Below, piece after piece: positions 8,246 through 18,294 of a stretch of DNA of 64,000 nt (positions within the stretch are counted from its first letter, which is position 1; the number at the start of each line of letters is the position of its first letter). The stretch lies in assembly GCF_026262505.1 (NCBI RefSeq), contig NC_067207.1, forward strand, positions 32,146,082-32,210,081, given 5' to 3'. A program made the translations under genes and the position numbers. The notes beneath the pieces are model-generated. The model was not told where the DNA came from. It worked only from the letters and a program-made list of their open reading frames with translations, and did no database searches. The DNA is from Trichomonas vaginalis G3. Its lineage: Eukaryota > Parabasalia > Trichomonadida > Trichomonadidae.

Positions 8246-9819
8246 TTATTCCTCACTGTCGTCCGTAGCTAAGTTATAGTCATCTAATCTTATTATGGGG
8301 ATTCCATTAGCACGCACTTGTATTGCAAAGCAACAATCCCTCATAAATCCAATAAGTGGCTTTGGTACGTTTTCAGTTGCTAGTTCAATAGGTCCTTTAA
8401 CAGACAATTTGTATGTTATTGGAGCAGTAGATGTTTGACCTTGCTGGAAGCAAAAGTCCACTTCTGTTGGAAAACCACATAAGAAATGTGTGTTGTCATA
8501 GCTATCCCATTTATGTTCCACACTACCATCATCCACCAATGACCTCATAACATCTTCATTAAATCCTATCATATCATTGTTTGTATTGCAGGCGTTCGCA
8601 ACCATTTCATAAAATACAGGTCCATATGATTTTTCAGGTTCTGCAGGCATATTTCCATAAGCTCCATGGAAAGCTGAAGATATTTAAACTTAGGGTTCTC
8701 AAAATTAACATAATAGTTGTCTTTCTTTCTAAATAGTGCCCAAATACTTTTAACATTAATAGGCGTATAAGCTGCTGTAAATGTTGCACTTGAACTATCT
8801 GTATTCTTTGAGAATGAACCGTCCATAGGAATCCAATCCATAACTTTAACAGGAAAACATAAAGCCTCGTTTGTATAATGTTCTACAAGTTCTGTATAAA
8901 TGTTAGGGTCTAAAGAGAATGACTTTGGATGAATGAAACATTCATTAAAATCCATCTTTGTTCGAAATAGTTGCTGGGTTACAGTTGTAATAGTAACTGT
9001 TCCACTAGCTTCTATTGCCTTCGTTATCATAGTGAATGGTTCATTCCATGGAACAAATTTATTTGTCGGTGGATTTGAATCTGAAGCAAATGCAACTTTA
9101 AGGGTTGGATTGAAAGCAATGATATCATTTACAGATATAGATGTGCATTGTAAGGCGTCGCTACTGAACTTTACTTTAAGCTGAATGTTACCAGCAAATG
9201 CAGGAATAAATCTTATAGCTTCTAATGGTAAAAACTTTCTAACAGGAATTCTTAAACGAAGCTTAAAATCAAATGATTTTCCTGCTGTAATTGGACCACT
9301 AACAATTTGTCCTGTTCTGCATGTTCCCGAATGACTCCATACATCTTCATGTCGAGTCTTTGAGAAAACATCTACTTTCTTTATTTGTTCGGTAGTTTGT
9401 GAGTTTGAAGTTATATATGCTTCTTCTCTTGCGTTGTCTTGAGAATATACGATACGACCATTTGCAAGGATTTGATATCCAGCAACTGCATAGAAAGCGT
9501 CATCGAAACCAATCCAAAATCCTGGTGGGTTTGTTTTATTGGAACCTGAACCAATTTCTTTATCTACAATAAATTGACCTTCCATCTTATACGTAATGAA
9601 TGTATTGTAAAGGTCCAACATATTTTCACCAGGAGGTGAGAGATTAAATGTTACCCATGTGTTATCTTTAGCAGTTCCAGGTTGTGATGGAATCTTTGCG
9701 TCAGAATATTTTCTATTAGTGTCACCAATTTGAACTGCATTGTCTATGATATCGAAATATGAGCGAATCTGATGAATATGCTCTGCTGGAGTAAATTCGT
9801 TTAGCTGTTCGTTCTGCAT
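8246..9819 (-). pseudogene. Major capsid-like protein of element A (broken)
   Basis: This is the counterpart of the whole 524-aa gene of element B at 41966-43540 and matches it almost throughout. The sequence is rich in predicted strands, has no membrane segment, and has the size and position expected of a Polinton double jelly-roll major capsid protein. A characteristic stretch is FLPLEAIRFIPAFAGNIQLK. It is a fossil with about one break. The capsid call rests on size, context and general character rather than on a diagnostic motif. Confidence 0.6.
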
Positions 9820-9846
9820 GTATTTACTTCAGATAAAAATATCTAT

Positions 9847-10281
9847 TTACTTCATTATTCTCACTCTTCTTCTTGGCATTCGTGGTGGAAATTGTTTCTT
9901 GACATTTTCAATGAACTGTACATTCTCTTTTGTCTCAACTTCTTTCACTGGTGGGTCAGGGTTCTTTGACTCGGTTTGCTTTTCAATGAAATTCACGAAC
10001 TTTGCAATAAGCTCTTGGTTCGTTATTGAAAGTACATCTGGCTTCTTTTCTTCTTGTTCTTTTGGTGGTTCAGTTTGAACAGAAGGTTTTATATGGGCTT
10101 CGTGGACTTCACCCTTGCCATGCACCTTAATGTTGTCGCTCTCTGCATTCGCTAATGGAACCTTTCTTTTTCTTACGTATATTTTACCATCTTTACTCTG
10201 ACTTACATAATAGAAAGGATGTTGTATTCCTCTTGCGTCATTTAATATAATAGACTCTCGCTCTGATTTTGACAAGCTCAT
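9847..10281 (-). CDS. Unknown 144-aa charged protein
   Basis: An N-terminal module (SERESIILNDARGIQHPFYY, then VSQSKDGKIYVRKRKVPL) is followed by a long K/E/P-rich stretch and a basic end (PPRMPRRRVRIMK). The module resembles those of the proteins at 7461 and 38838. The strongly basic C-terminus could contact DNA or another virion protein. It lies between the capsid-like gene and a divergent small gene at 10327. The function is unknown. Confidence 0.65.
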   Translation of the reverse strand: MSLSKSERESIILNDARGIQHPFYYVSQSKDGKIYVRKRKVPLANAESDNIKVHGKGEVHEAHIKPSVQTEPPKEQEEKKPDVLSITNQELIAKFVNFIEKQTESKNPDPPVKEVETKENVQFIENVKKQFPPRMPRRRVRIMK

Positions 10282-10326
10282 TTTACATCGGTTAAAGTTT
10301 TAATTTTGTTTTTTATCTGCAATCAA

Positions 10327-10587
10327 ATGACTCAGACAAGCCCTACGGACAAGACCCAAGGGGTTATAGATGTTGAAGCATTGAAGAAAGAAATTCGTGA
10401 GCAAATTTTATCCGAACTGAAGGAACAAAAACAAGAACAAAAGCCAGAGAGACCAAAGAGAAAGTTAAGTGAAAAACAACTTGCTGCATTAGCTGCTGGA
10501 AGACAAAAGAACCCAAGACTACTGGCGAAAAAAGCTAGAGAAGAAGCTGAAGCAAAAGCTAAAGAAGCTGAAGTGAAGAAAGAGTAA
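10327..10587 (+). CDS. Unknown 86-aa lysine/glutamate-rich helical protein
   Basis: I chose the ATG at 10327 (MTQTSPTDKTQGVIDVEALK), not the one further upstream, because the same Met follows the A+T-rich leader in both A and B. The rest is a highly charged helix (KEIREQILSELKEQKQEQ..., LSEKQLAALAAGRQKNPR). The alanine/lysine-rich end varies in length between A and B. The middle resembles a short basic DNA-binding helix, but no family can be named. Confidence 0.6.
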   Translation: MTQTSPTDKTQGVIDVEALKKEIREQILSELKEQKQEQKPERPKRKLSEKQLAALAAGRQKNPRLLAKKAREEAEAKAKEAEVKKE

Positions 10588-10611
10588 ATGGTTTATTTTT
10601 ATTGGAACTAA

Positions 10612-11469
10612 ATGTATAGACAAATACCTTTATCTGTTGCGTTCAGTAGTGAAAACCCTGACGTCAAAATAAAGGGGAACAGAGTAACGTTTAAGTTTCC
10701 AACAGACTGGATTGTGAACATAAATGAAGAGAAGTACATTGGCATAACATCTATGTATATAACACGTGCTTTCAGAAAGGTTGACTTTATACTTCAAGTC
10801 GAGATAGAAAATGACGAACAGTCTTTAAGCGCCCAAAACATTCACATATACAAATACTTTAAAGACGATACAACATTGTTGCAATGTATGATTTCATTTA
10901 ATGAAATGTTCGAGAAAAAGTTTAACATTGAAGTACAAACTTTACAGCCTTTACGTGAGTTTCTTGCACAACTGAAAGAAGAAGGTAGTCAGCCACAACT
11001 TATAGACTTTCATTATGAATTTAATGAAAATGAAGATGGAACACATGACTGTCAGTTTGTTGTATTCTCACCATTCAATGAAGTCGCTAAAGAGAAAGAA
11101 AATCCATTACGTATAAGATTTCAAATCTCTGAACCAAGTGATGATTTCAAGAATGTTTTCAATTATGATGCAATGCTTCCGAGGAAAAATGAATTTTCAA
11201 AGATTGTAACACCTGGCATTTGGGATAGAAAGCAAGCTATATTATATTCAAACTTAAGTAAGGGAGTTGAAAATGAGTTCATTGGTCATACAAGAACTTC
11301 ACCACTTCCTAACCCTAAATACTATAAATTAACTGGCTTCAATCGTGAGTTTTGGATAGACATGTTCTCCACTCATGACCATAACTGCCCAGTGTTCTTA
11401 CCTCCAGATGGGAAAGATTGTCTCTACATTGAAGCACAACTCTTAAATTCTACCATCGCAGTATTGTAA
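10612..11469 (+). CDS. Minor-capsid/penton-like protein, 285 aa
   Basis: It is one of three related proteins in element A (with 23797 and 26709). Shared features are an N-terminal FKFPTDWIVNINEEKYIGIT with a following beta-rich block, and a C-terminal FLPPDGKDCLYIEAQLLNST-like ending. The length suits a single jelly-roll penton or a spike protein. It follows the 86-aa gene by 24 bases in the same direction. The B copy at 44345 is nearly identical, so purifying pressure or recent copying is likely. The function is inferred from context only. Confidence 0.6.
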   Translation: MYRQIPLSVAFSSENPDVKIKGNRVTFKFPTDWIVNINEEKYIGITSMYITRAFRKVDFILQVEIENDEQSLSAQNIHIYKYFKDDTTLLQCMISFNEMFEKKFNIEVQTLQPLREFLAQLKEEGSQPQLIDFHYEFNENEDGTHDCQFVVFSPFNEVAKEKENPLRIRFQISEPSDDFKNVFNYDAMLPRKNEFSKIVTPGIWDRKQAILYSNLSKGVENEFIGHTRTSPLPNPKYYKLTGFNREFWIDMFSTHDHNCPVFLPPDGKDCLYIEAQLLNSTIAVL

Positions 11470-11510
11470 AATCTACGCTAGCTTTATTTTTTTCTGAAAT
11501 TTTTATTTGA

Positions 11511-12089
11511 GTGAAAGGCATGGAAGGTGAAGACGTTTGGGAAACACTTGTTGCTGACAACAACTATGAAATTAACACAGAATATCCACACAATATTAGG
11601 AAAAAATCTACAGGAAAAATTGTGAGTGAATGGATGAGCGATGGATATTATAGGTTATGTTTAAACGGTCAAAAATACTTCAAGCACAAACTTATAGCAG
11701 AACAATTCATACTTAACCCAGACAACTTACCTCAAGTAGACCATATAAATCATATACGAACAGACAATAGAATAGAAAATTTAAGATATGTAACATCACA
11801 ACAAAACAATAAAAACAGATGTAAAGCAAATGGTATAAATTATAACTATGTAGATGAAATTGGTGAAAACTCCATTGAAGTTAAAACATATGGAAAACAT
11901 GAGTTCGATGATTTATACTATGACCCAGAACAAGACCTCTTCTATTTCTTTAATGGAATTCGCTATAGAGAGCTTCATGTAATGGAAAACAATAAATGTG
12001 GAACTCTGTATGTAAATGCATGGACTGTAAAAGGAAAACTTACAAAAATTTCATACAGTGCATTCAAACGTCAATATAATCTTATATGA
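11511..12089 (+). CDS. HNH homing-type endonuclease, 192 aa
   Basis: Residues 1-60 resemble a NUMOD4-like domain (EDVWETLVADNNYEINTEYP, IVSEWMSDGYYRLCL). An HNH nuclease core near residues 60-105 follows (KHKLIAEQFILNPDNLPQVD, HINHIRTDNRIENLRYVTS). The C-terminal 70 residues (VKTYGKHEFDDLYYDPEQDL...) match the terminal-repeat ORF family of elements A and B. Such proteins cut DNA and promote spread of their own gene. Element B lacks it at this place and has short tandem repeats instead. A related gene is present in element C at about 63009. Confidence 0.85.
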   Translation: MKGMEGEDVWETLVADNNYEINTEYPHNIRKKSTGKIVSEWMSDGYYRLCLNGQKYFKHKLIAEQFILNPDNLPQVDHINHIRTDNRIENLRYVTSQQNNKNRCKANGINYNYVDEIGENSIEVKTYGKHEFDDLYYDPEQDLFYFFNGIRYRELHVMENNKCGTLYVNAWTVKGKLTKISYSAFKRQYNLI

Positions 12090-12140
12090 CCTCACTGCTG
12101 ACAAAAATAAATGACCTCATTATTTTTCTCATTCATGTTC

Positions 12141-15100
12141 TCAGAACTTAAGCTTTCTTATGAATGAAGTCTTAGTCTGAATAGAAAAGTTAAACTTTTC
12201 AGCAAAGCAAGGTTGACATGACTTACATAAGTCAAATCCAATCTCTTGACCGTCATAAAGTGCTTTATAAAGTTTCATGACACTGAACTCAGAGTCTTTG
12301 TCAAATTTTCCTTGCGGAACCATTAAACCTTTATCTTCATCATAGAAACACTGAACAGAGTCAGGAAACATTTCATTAGCGGTTAAAGCAATAACATCTT
12401 GCTTCACGCCTTTCATTCTGCAGTGAAATGCAACTTCATTTAAATCATTCGTGAGTAAGTCTATGTAGGTCTTCTTTCCACAAAATATTGACTTGTATGC
12501 TAAACTTTGTTTTCCAGGTGTTATTTCTGCGAAGTCACTATGAAACTGACCAAGGTTTTTACCAATGAGAACTCTTCCATAACGTTTCTCAAACTCTTCA
12601 GCTAAACGAGGGATATCTTCATTGTAGAGATGCATACTGTCGGTATCGCTATAAAAGATGTCCATTCCTAAGTCCTCAGCAGTACAGAATACTTCACACA
12701 TTATTCTCTTCGACATAGACAGAATGTTAACACCAAGTGGACAGAAGTTAAAGTGTCTGCAAATGCTTTTCGTTAGCTTGAAAATAGTTTTATCTGAACC
12801 ATCCAAACCTTCGAACTTCACTATATGGTTGTAATTTCTTATAGCATATCTTATAGCATCTTTGTCATTTACTATGGTTATTTTTGACTCAATAGGAGAT
12901 AGAATAGTTTTGCCATAAATACTGTTCAGAATGAGCTTTATATTTTCTTGCAAAGGATTTCCTTCTTTCTTATACTTTAACCTTAACTCAAACAACTTCT
13001 TTACTTCATCTCTTATTCTAATATCTCTGTTTCCATCGTAATAGTATCCTTGCAACACTTCACATTTGACACCTTGATATTTTATGAGGTCTTGTAATGT
13101 TATATGGTCAACATACATTAAACAGCAAGTGTTTGAACTTCTGGGAACGTTAAGTTCTGGATTTAGTTCAGGGTCACAAACTATTAAAGGAAAGTGTCTA
13201 TGTATTCCAATCTCTGTTATCTTAATGAGAACAAAGAAGCCGGACATAAACTTTTCACCAATGGGTTCCTTTTGGTCGTCATCGAATAAATGTCTCATGA
13301 GATACTCTGTGCTTAACATTTCTTTCTTCATAACCTTTGGAATTCCTTCTAAAGTATAAAGTCTTGCAATTGCTGATGGGTATAATGAAACAGCGTCGAA
13401 GTCAGCAATGAGTTTCTTGTTGCTCTTTTGTTTAATGTTATCTGACAACATACATCTTCCACCTTGAATGCATCTCGAAATAAATTCTCTTGGTTTATTT
13501 GAGAGGTCATAAAGATTTCCATTCGGGAAGTATACTCTGTTCTCAAACAATTTGTTAGCAATTGAACAAAGGCTAACGTAGTCATAAACGTTTAAATCAA
13601 ACTCTTTCAATAAGTCATTGCGGAACTTTACAAAACCTTCTCTTAAAATTCTTACATCTTGTTTGCAGTAAAACGTGCTATATTTTTCTAAGTCGAAGTG
13701 GTTTTCATCTATTCTGCAACCTTTGATGGAATCTATGTTCTTCATGAATGTATCTGCATCCTGGATAAACTTACATGCTTCAGAAATGACACCAGTTCTG
13801 TTGTCATTTGCTAACAAAACACTGCTGTAGTAGTTGTATGGAAATACTTCTTTCGGTCCTGTTTGTAAGTTAAACATAGCAGGAAATAGTTTAAGCTTCT
13901 TATTTATAACACTGTAAGAGTCTTTTATAATAATTGCCCGTCCTTTATATAAACCAGTTATTTGCATTGTTCGTGAACCTTTAATGATGGGAGTTCCTTT
14001 CACTTCTGTCATGTGTCTTAAGATAAAGTTTATATCATAGCTGAGGTTATGGAAATATATTAAACTCTTGTCAGGAAGTCTTTCCAAAAATTCTGTTGCA
14101 CAGTTTTGACCCCATATGCTTTCACTCACTGAACCATCTTCACTGTCATAACAGATGTTAAAAGCTTTATGAAAGCCATCGGTACTACACTCAAAGTCAG
14201 CAAAGAAAACGTGCTCAGGAATGAACTTGCACTTATTTTTATTTACTTCTTTTGACTCTGCTTTCTTCTTCAGTTGTACACAATACTTTGGAGCATATGT
14301 CAAATCTTTAAATGGTGCAAGGTTCTGTTTATATAAGTCAGTCGTATATGTGAAAAGTTCTCCATAAGAAATAGGTTCGAAATATTTGCACTCCCACAAT
14401 GTTTTCATAACATCCCATACGGTGTAGTTCTATCCATGCGAACTACATATTTATCTTCTCTCTTTGTATAAATCTTCATCTGTTTCTCAATGTTCATTCC
14501 ACCACACTCCTTCAAGATTTCTATATAGTTGCGAATGAAATATGTTGTCATTGGTAATCTTTCATTTAGCATGTAGTGGTCTTCAACAAGAAGTAAGTCA
14601 ATAGTTCGAACAGTTTTACATTCTTTTGGTATGTATCTCTTTATTTCATTATGTCTTGAGTCATTGAAGTAACCAATGGTAACATTAAATGCTATACCTG
14701 TTGCGTCAGAAATTTCTTGTACTTTACTTTGAGGAAAGTCTCTAACACGAATGACTTCTCTCATGTGGTCAATAGTTTCTTCATTTACTCCAGCCTGAAT
14801 GCAAGCATAAACGAAACAATTGTCTTCTGTCATAAGTGCTGCAGTTCTTTTGTTCAATTCATTGAAGATTTGGTAGCGCTCAAGATTTATAGGTAATGTG
14901 CAAAGATACTTCCAGAACTGACCGCTTCTCTTCTTATAAAACTTCTTTTCACCATTATCTTTCCAAAAGCTTTCTATAAGTGCTGGGTTTCCTGTTTGCT
15001 TAAGAGCTTCCAAAATGGCTTTCTGGTCATTTGTCAGTGTGCTTTCATCTCTATATGGTCTCTTTTTTGGTTTGCCTTTCTTAACATCTGACATCGTTAA

Positions 15101-15988
15101 GCCTTCATATTCTGTTAAATCATACATCTTTATTTCAGTAAGATTCTTTATGTTTGTCAAGAAGAAGTCATAGTGCATTTCAACAATACCTGCAGCATTT
15201 GCTTCTATCTCTGATATAAAGTTCTCCTTCAAGAGCTGATGTAGTAATGTTCCAATATTATTGAGGTTTAACGTAGAACATTCATACTTTCCACCAAGTT
15301 TATAACATACCATCCATCTTTGTTGGGAGTTTATTTTAATCTTCTCTAAGAGTCTCATGAAAACCTTACCGAAATGTTTGTGTAAATATTCTCTGTTTGG
15401 TTCATCTAAAGCTTCGATGTTAAAGTCAATGAGTCTATTGCCTGACTTCACATTTCTCTTCCTATTCTCTTCATCTTTCTTTAACCATCTCTCACCTTCT
15501 TTTGGTTTGTCGTCAATGGAACGAATGACATCGTTAGCATTGCGAACTTGTTCTATAGCACTTTTAAACATCTCTCTTCTCTGTTGTTTCAGTGTGTCGT
15601 CTCTTCTTCTTGTTTCTCCAACGTTTGCATTTGTTATGTCAAACATTTCTTGACGAACATCATGCGAAAGAGCTTTACGAGTATGACCAACGTTTGCATT
15701 TGTTATGTCAAACATTTCTCTTCTTACTTCATGAGGTACTGAACGTCTATGATATAAGTCAATAGCAACATCATTTAAAGGAAATGCTCTTGCATGGACT
15801 TCGTCCTCGCCGCGTTGCGGCTTTATGAACTCATGAATTCTATCATAAGTTATTTCACCATTGTAGTCTTTAATGAAGTCAGCGAGTGCTTTTTTGTTTG
15901 TCGCGTAATGTTTTGCAACATCTATGTTAGCTTCTGTAAGAAGTTGTTTTATTTCCGAGTGTTCTAACTTAGACAACTTCCGATACAT
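12141..15988 (-). pseudogene. Protein-primed family B DNA polymerase of element A (broken)
   Basis: It corresponds to the whole 1,282-aa gene of element B at 45360-49208. The 3'-5' exonuclease and polymerase signatures of family B enzymes are all readable here (FADFECSTDG, YFHNLSYDIN, YCKQDVRIL, ADFDAVSLYPSA, NSIYGK, YSDTDSM). The long N-terminal part is shared with B. This enzyme would replicate the element from its protein-bound ends. It is a fossil with about one break. Confidence 0.9.
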
Positions 15989-16078
15989 CTTTAGTAGGAA
16001 ATAAAAAAATATTTTTTGAAAAAATTAGATTAGATTTTTTAAAGTTATTTTTCAAAATAATTTAATATTTTTATTTTA

Positions 16079-16552
16079 ATGAAACACATGCAAGATTGTA
16101 AGTTCTTTTCATACAATGCTCTCGCTAATGCCATCAAGAATGAGTTCAATAATGCTTCAAATGTTAATGTTATCTTTAACAAGAAGTTTGTGAAAGAATC
16201 TAAGTTTGGTCAGTATGTCAGACCATTAGCTATCGTCATTGACCGCAAACGTTATACTTCACAAGAATTAGCAGTAGTTTTGAAACAAAAGGGTTTCTTC
16301 GTGAATGTCAAAGATACTCATTATACTGTCATAAAGAACTCCAACATTGACTTCTTCAGTATTGCTTTAAATCTTTCCGAACAGAAAGAATATAAGAAGG
16401 GTGAAACAAATGTGAAATATTATCCTTCATCTCTGAAGACAATAACGAACAAAGATGTTATACAGAAATTCTTACCAAAGGTTGAAGAAGCTTCTATTGA
16501 CATTGACGAAGGAAGTGAAATGGTTGAAGAAATAGACCCTGAAGCTATTTAA
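16079..16552 (+). CDS. Unknown 157-aa Maverick protein
   Basis: It begins MKHMQDCKFFSYNALANAIK and has a central stretch YVRPLAIVIDRKRYTSQELA with a lysine-rich middle and an acidic end. It is divergently transcribed from PolB across a 90-bp A+T-rich gap and convergent with the KilA-N gene. The B copy at 49300 is almost identical. No membrane segment or known motif is visible. A role near replication is only suggested by position. Confidence 0.65.
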   Translation: MKHMQDCKFFSYNALANAIKNEFNNASNVNVIFNKKFVKESKFGQYVRPLAIVIDRKRYTSQELAVVLKQKGFFVNVKDTHYTVIKNSNIDFFSIALNLSEQKEYKKGETNVKYYPSSLKTITNKDVIQKFLPKVEEASIDIDEGSEMVEEIDPEAI

Positions 16553-16570
16553 GCAAAAATATATTTTTGG

Positions 16571-17395
16571 TTAGTCTTCCTCTTTGAAGTTATCGAAATA
16601 TTCTGTTATCTTTTCTTTCAGTAGCGGTAAGTCTTCTTTGAATGTAAGTATTGTGCAACCGTTGATGTCATAGTGTGTTTGAGGAAGAGTATTTTTGACA
16701 ATTTCCTTTATTTGCTCATTCGGTGTCATTGAAATCGGTAAGTTTTCACGATAGAACCAGTTTCTGTCAGATTTATATATTTTAGCGAGGTCATAAAAGC
16801 TCTTGTTGTTTCTTCTCACTAAATGCAACATAACCATATCTCTGTCTTCTTCTTTCTCCATCTCTTCAGTATATATCATATACTTATAGCTTTTTTCCTT
16901 TCCTTTTGGTACTGAACGTGGTATTCTTTTCTGTATGCTTTTGTCTTTGGATTCAATGACTTCATCTTTTGCTTGAAGTTTCTTTTCCATCTCTTCACGT
17001 TCTTGTCTATGAATTTCGTCAAGAAGTCTGTAAATATACCAAGCATAACGAGGCGAAGCCCACATTGCAACAGCATTTACTAAAAGTCTATGAACATAAT
17101 ATCCTCTCAAACCATTTGGCAAATTTTTACGATTTTCATGAGTTTTAAGCGACCCCGAAAAAAGTCGGTCTCGCTGTGCTTCGCTCAAAAGTTCTTGTGT
17201 GCTTTGGTTTTTGAACCAATCGTCTGTATGTTTGGTATCTGGAGCAAAACATGCTGTCAAAATACTTTGCATTTGATACATGTCATCTTTGACCGAACGA
17301 ATGAGGCGAAGTTGTTTGTTATACTGTATGTATTCGTATTCTTCATTTATGGTTTCATGAACGATAGCAGTTGTTGTGTTCTCTAATGTTGACAT
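16571..17395 (-). CDS. KilA-N domain protein, about 274 aa
   Basis: A KilA-N DNA-binding domain lies around residues 55-130 (DWFKNQSTQELL, then GLRGYYVHRLLVNAVAMWAS and PRYAWYIYRLLDE). A lysine/glutamate-rich coiled coil and a C-terminal domain typical of large-DNA-virus KilA-N proteins follow (YKYMIYTEE, VRRNNKSFYDLAKIYKSDRN). I chose the Met at 17395 rather than 17413 because the upstream GTATGTAA leader also precedes genes in which it cannot be coding. The DNA-binding part differs strongly from the B copy while both flanks match. Confidence 0.75.
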   Translation of the reverse strand: MSTLENTTTAIVHETINEEYEYIQYNKQLRLIRSVKDDMYQMQSILTACFAPDTKHTDDWFKNQSTQELLSEAQRDRLFSGSLKTHENRKNLPNGLRGYYVHRLLVNAVAMWASPRYAWYIYRLLDEIHRQEREEMEKKLQAKDEVIESKDKSIQKRIPRSVPKGKEKSYKYMIYTEEMEKEEDRDMVMLHLVRRNNKSFYDLAKIYKSDRNWFYRENLPISMTPNEQIKEIVKNTLPQTHYDINGCTILTFKEDLPLLKEKITEYFDNFKEED

Positions 17396-17502
17396 TTCTG
17401 TTCTTACATACAAAATAAAAAAATAAATAAAAATAAAATTAGCGTTATTTTTTCTGAGATAAACACTATTTCTTCACAACATTAAATTTTATCCTGTATG
17501 AA

Positions 17503-17877
17503 ATGACTTTAAAAAGATTATTGACTGACTTCGAATACTATCTCACTGACGCACTGACAGACCCTCAAAACTGTGTTGAAAGTTCTTTAAGCTTTAAGAT
17601 TGAAGGTACGACGCATTTTGTCTACACTTACGTATTGAAAGAATATGACCGTTATCATAACGAAGTGAATCAAACACTAATAAAATTTGTAGATAAAAAA
17701 TTGGTTAACAATGAATATTTTAAACGTGAAGACCCAAACACTGCTGGAGATGATGAAGAATACAGACATGTTATTGAAAAAAATAACGCAAGATTAGATG
17801 CAATAGAAAAGAAGTTTAATGAATGTCTTACAAACACGTATGAATATCTTATGCGGTGGGAAGCCAGATGGAAATAA
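17503..17877 (+). CDS. Unknown 124-aa protein of element A only
   Basis: The product (MTLKRLLTDFEYYLTDALTD..., ending YEYLMRWEARWK) is mostly charged helix with aromatic residues and no membrane segment. Element B has no counterpart: at this slot it carries a KilA-N/GIY-YIG gene on the other strand. A tRNA-like sequence follows 41 bases downstream. The function is unknown. Confidence 0.55.
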   Translation: MTLKRLLTDFEYYLTDALTDPQNCVESSLSFKIEGTTHFVYTYVLKEYDRYHNEVNQTLIKFVDKKLVNNEYFKREDPNTAGDDEEYRHVIEKNNARLDAIEKKFNECLTNTYEYLMRWEARWK

Positions 17878-17918
17878 ATTTACGTCAAATATGCAATTTA
17901 TAAAATCTTATGTCGACA

Positions 17919-17992
17919 GGCTACGTAGCACAGTGGTCTAAGGTGGTGTTATGGAGGGGTCAGGGTCTGTGGTTCGAACCGCGACAGCGCCG
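17919..17992 (+). other. tRNA-like sequence (possible degenerate tRNA)
   Basis: The sequence has a good A box (TAGCACAGTGG at 17926) and a near-perfect B box (GGTTCGAACC at 17971), 45 bases apart, followed by TTTT. The AGTGGTCTAAGG loop recalls long-variable-arm tRNAs such as tRNA-Leu. However, the 5' acceptor strand and the 5' side of the T stem do not pair well, and the T loop is short. It is therefore a decayed tRNA, a pol III transcribed tRNA-like RNA, or a chance match. Confidence 0.3.
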
Positions 17993-18249
17993 TATTTTCT
18001 TATTTTCTTTGTTTGTCTTGTTTGTCGTGAATAAAAAGTGTCATAAAAGTGCTCTATCTTCCACGGAAATAAATAAAAAATTTACTTTATTTCTTCTTTA
18101 TTTCTTTGTTCCCGTGGAAGAAGGGTTTTGCTGTTTTTTCTGTTTTTTCTCAGCCGAAATCAATGATTTTTTCATTTTTGGAATCCTTAGCGAATGAGGA
18201 ATCTTTTCTCTCGTGGAAGCTTTGACCAAAAATATAATTGAGGTGAAGA

Positions 18250-18263
18250 GGTGAGATCTCACC
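18250..18263. promoter_or_regulatory. GGTGAGATCTCACC palindrome with iterons
   Basis: This perfect copy is followed by three inverted GGTGAAAAA-type iterons up to the stop codon of the 313-aa gene at 18295 and preceded by GGTGAAGA. It therefore sits directly at the 3' end of that gene. Confidence 0.6.
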
Positions 18264-18294
18264 CGTTTTTTCACCTCTTTTTTCACCTCTTTTT

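Larger units (their letters stand above)
17878..18294. other. Non-coding accessory segment of element A
   Basis: It holds a tRNA-like sequence (17919-17992), an imperfect stem with arms TCTTCCACGG (18057-18066) and CCGTGGAAGA (18112-18121), and an iteron-bearing palindrome (18250-18263). I see no coding region in it that looks real. Element B lacks the first two. Confidence 0.5.

Noticed and set aside
9818-10078. Plus-strand 86-aa ORF conserved in both A and B
   Set aside because: It lies opposite the 144-aa gene, and its conservation follows from that gene; its leader and composition are not those of a real gene.
13084-13359. Plus-strand 91-aa ORF inside the polymerase gene
   Set aside because: It is antisense to the conserved polymerase coding sequence, and its counterpart at 46303 simply follows it.
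17919-17992. A confident tRNA gene call
   Set aside because: The A and B boxes are good, but the acceptor and T stems do not pair, so it is kept only as a tRNA-like feature.
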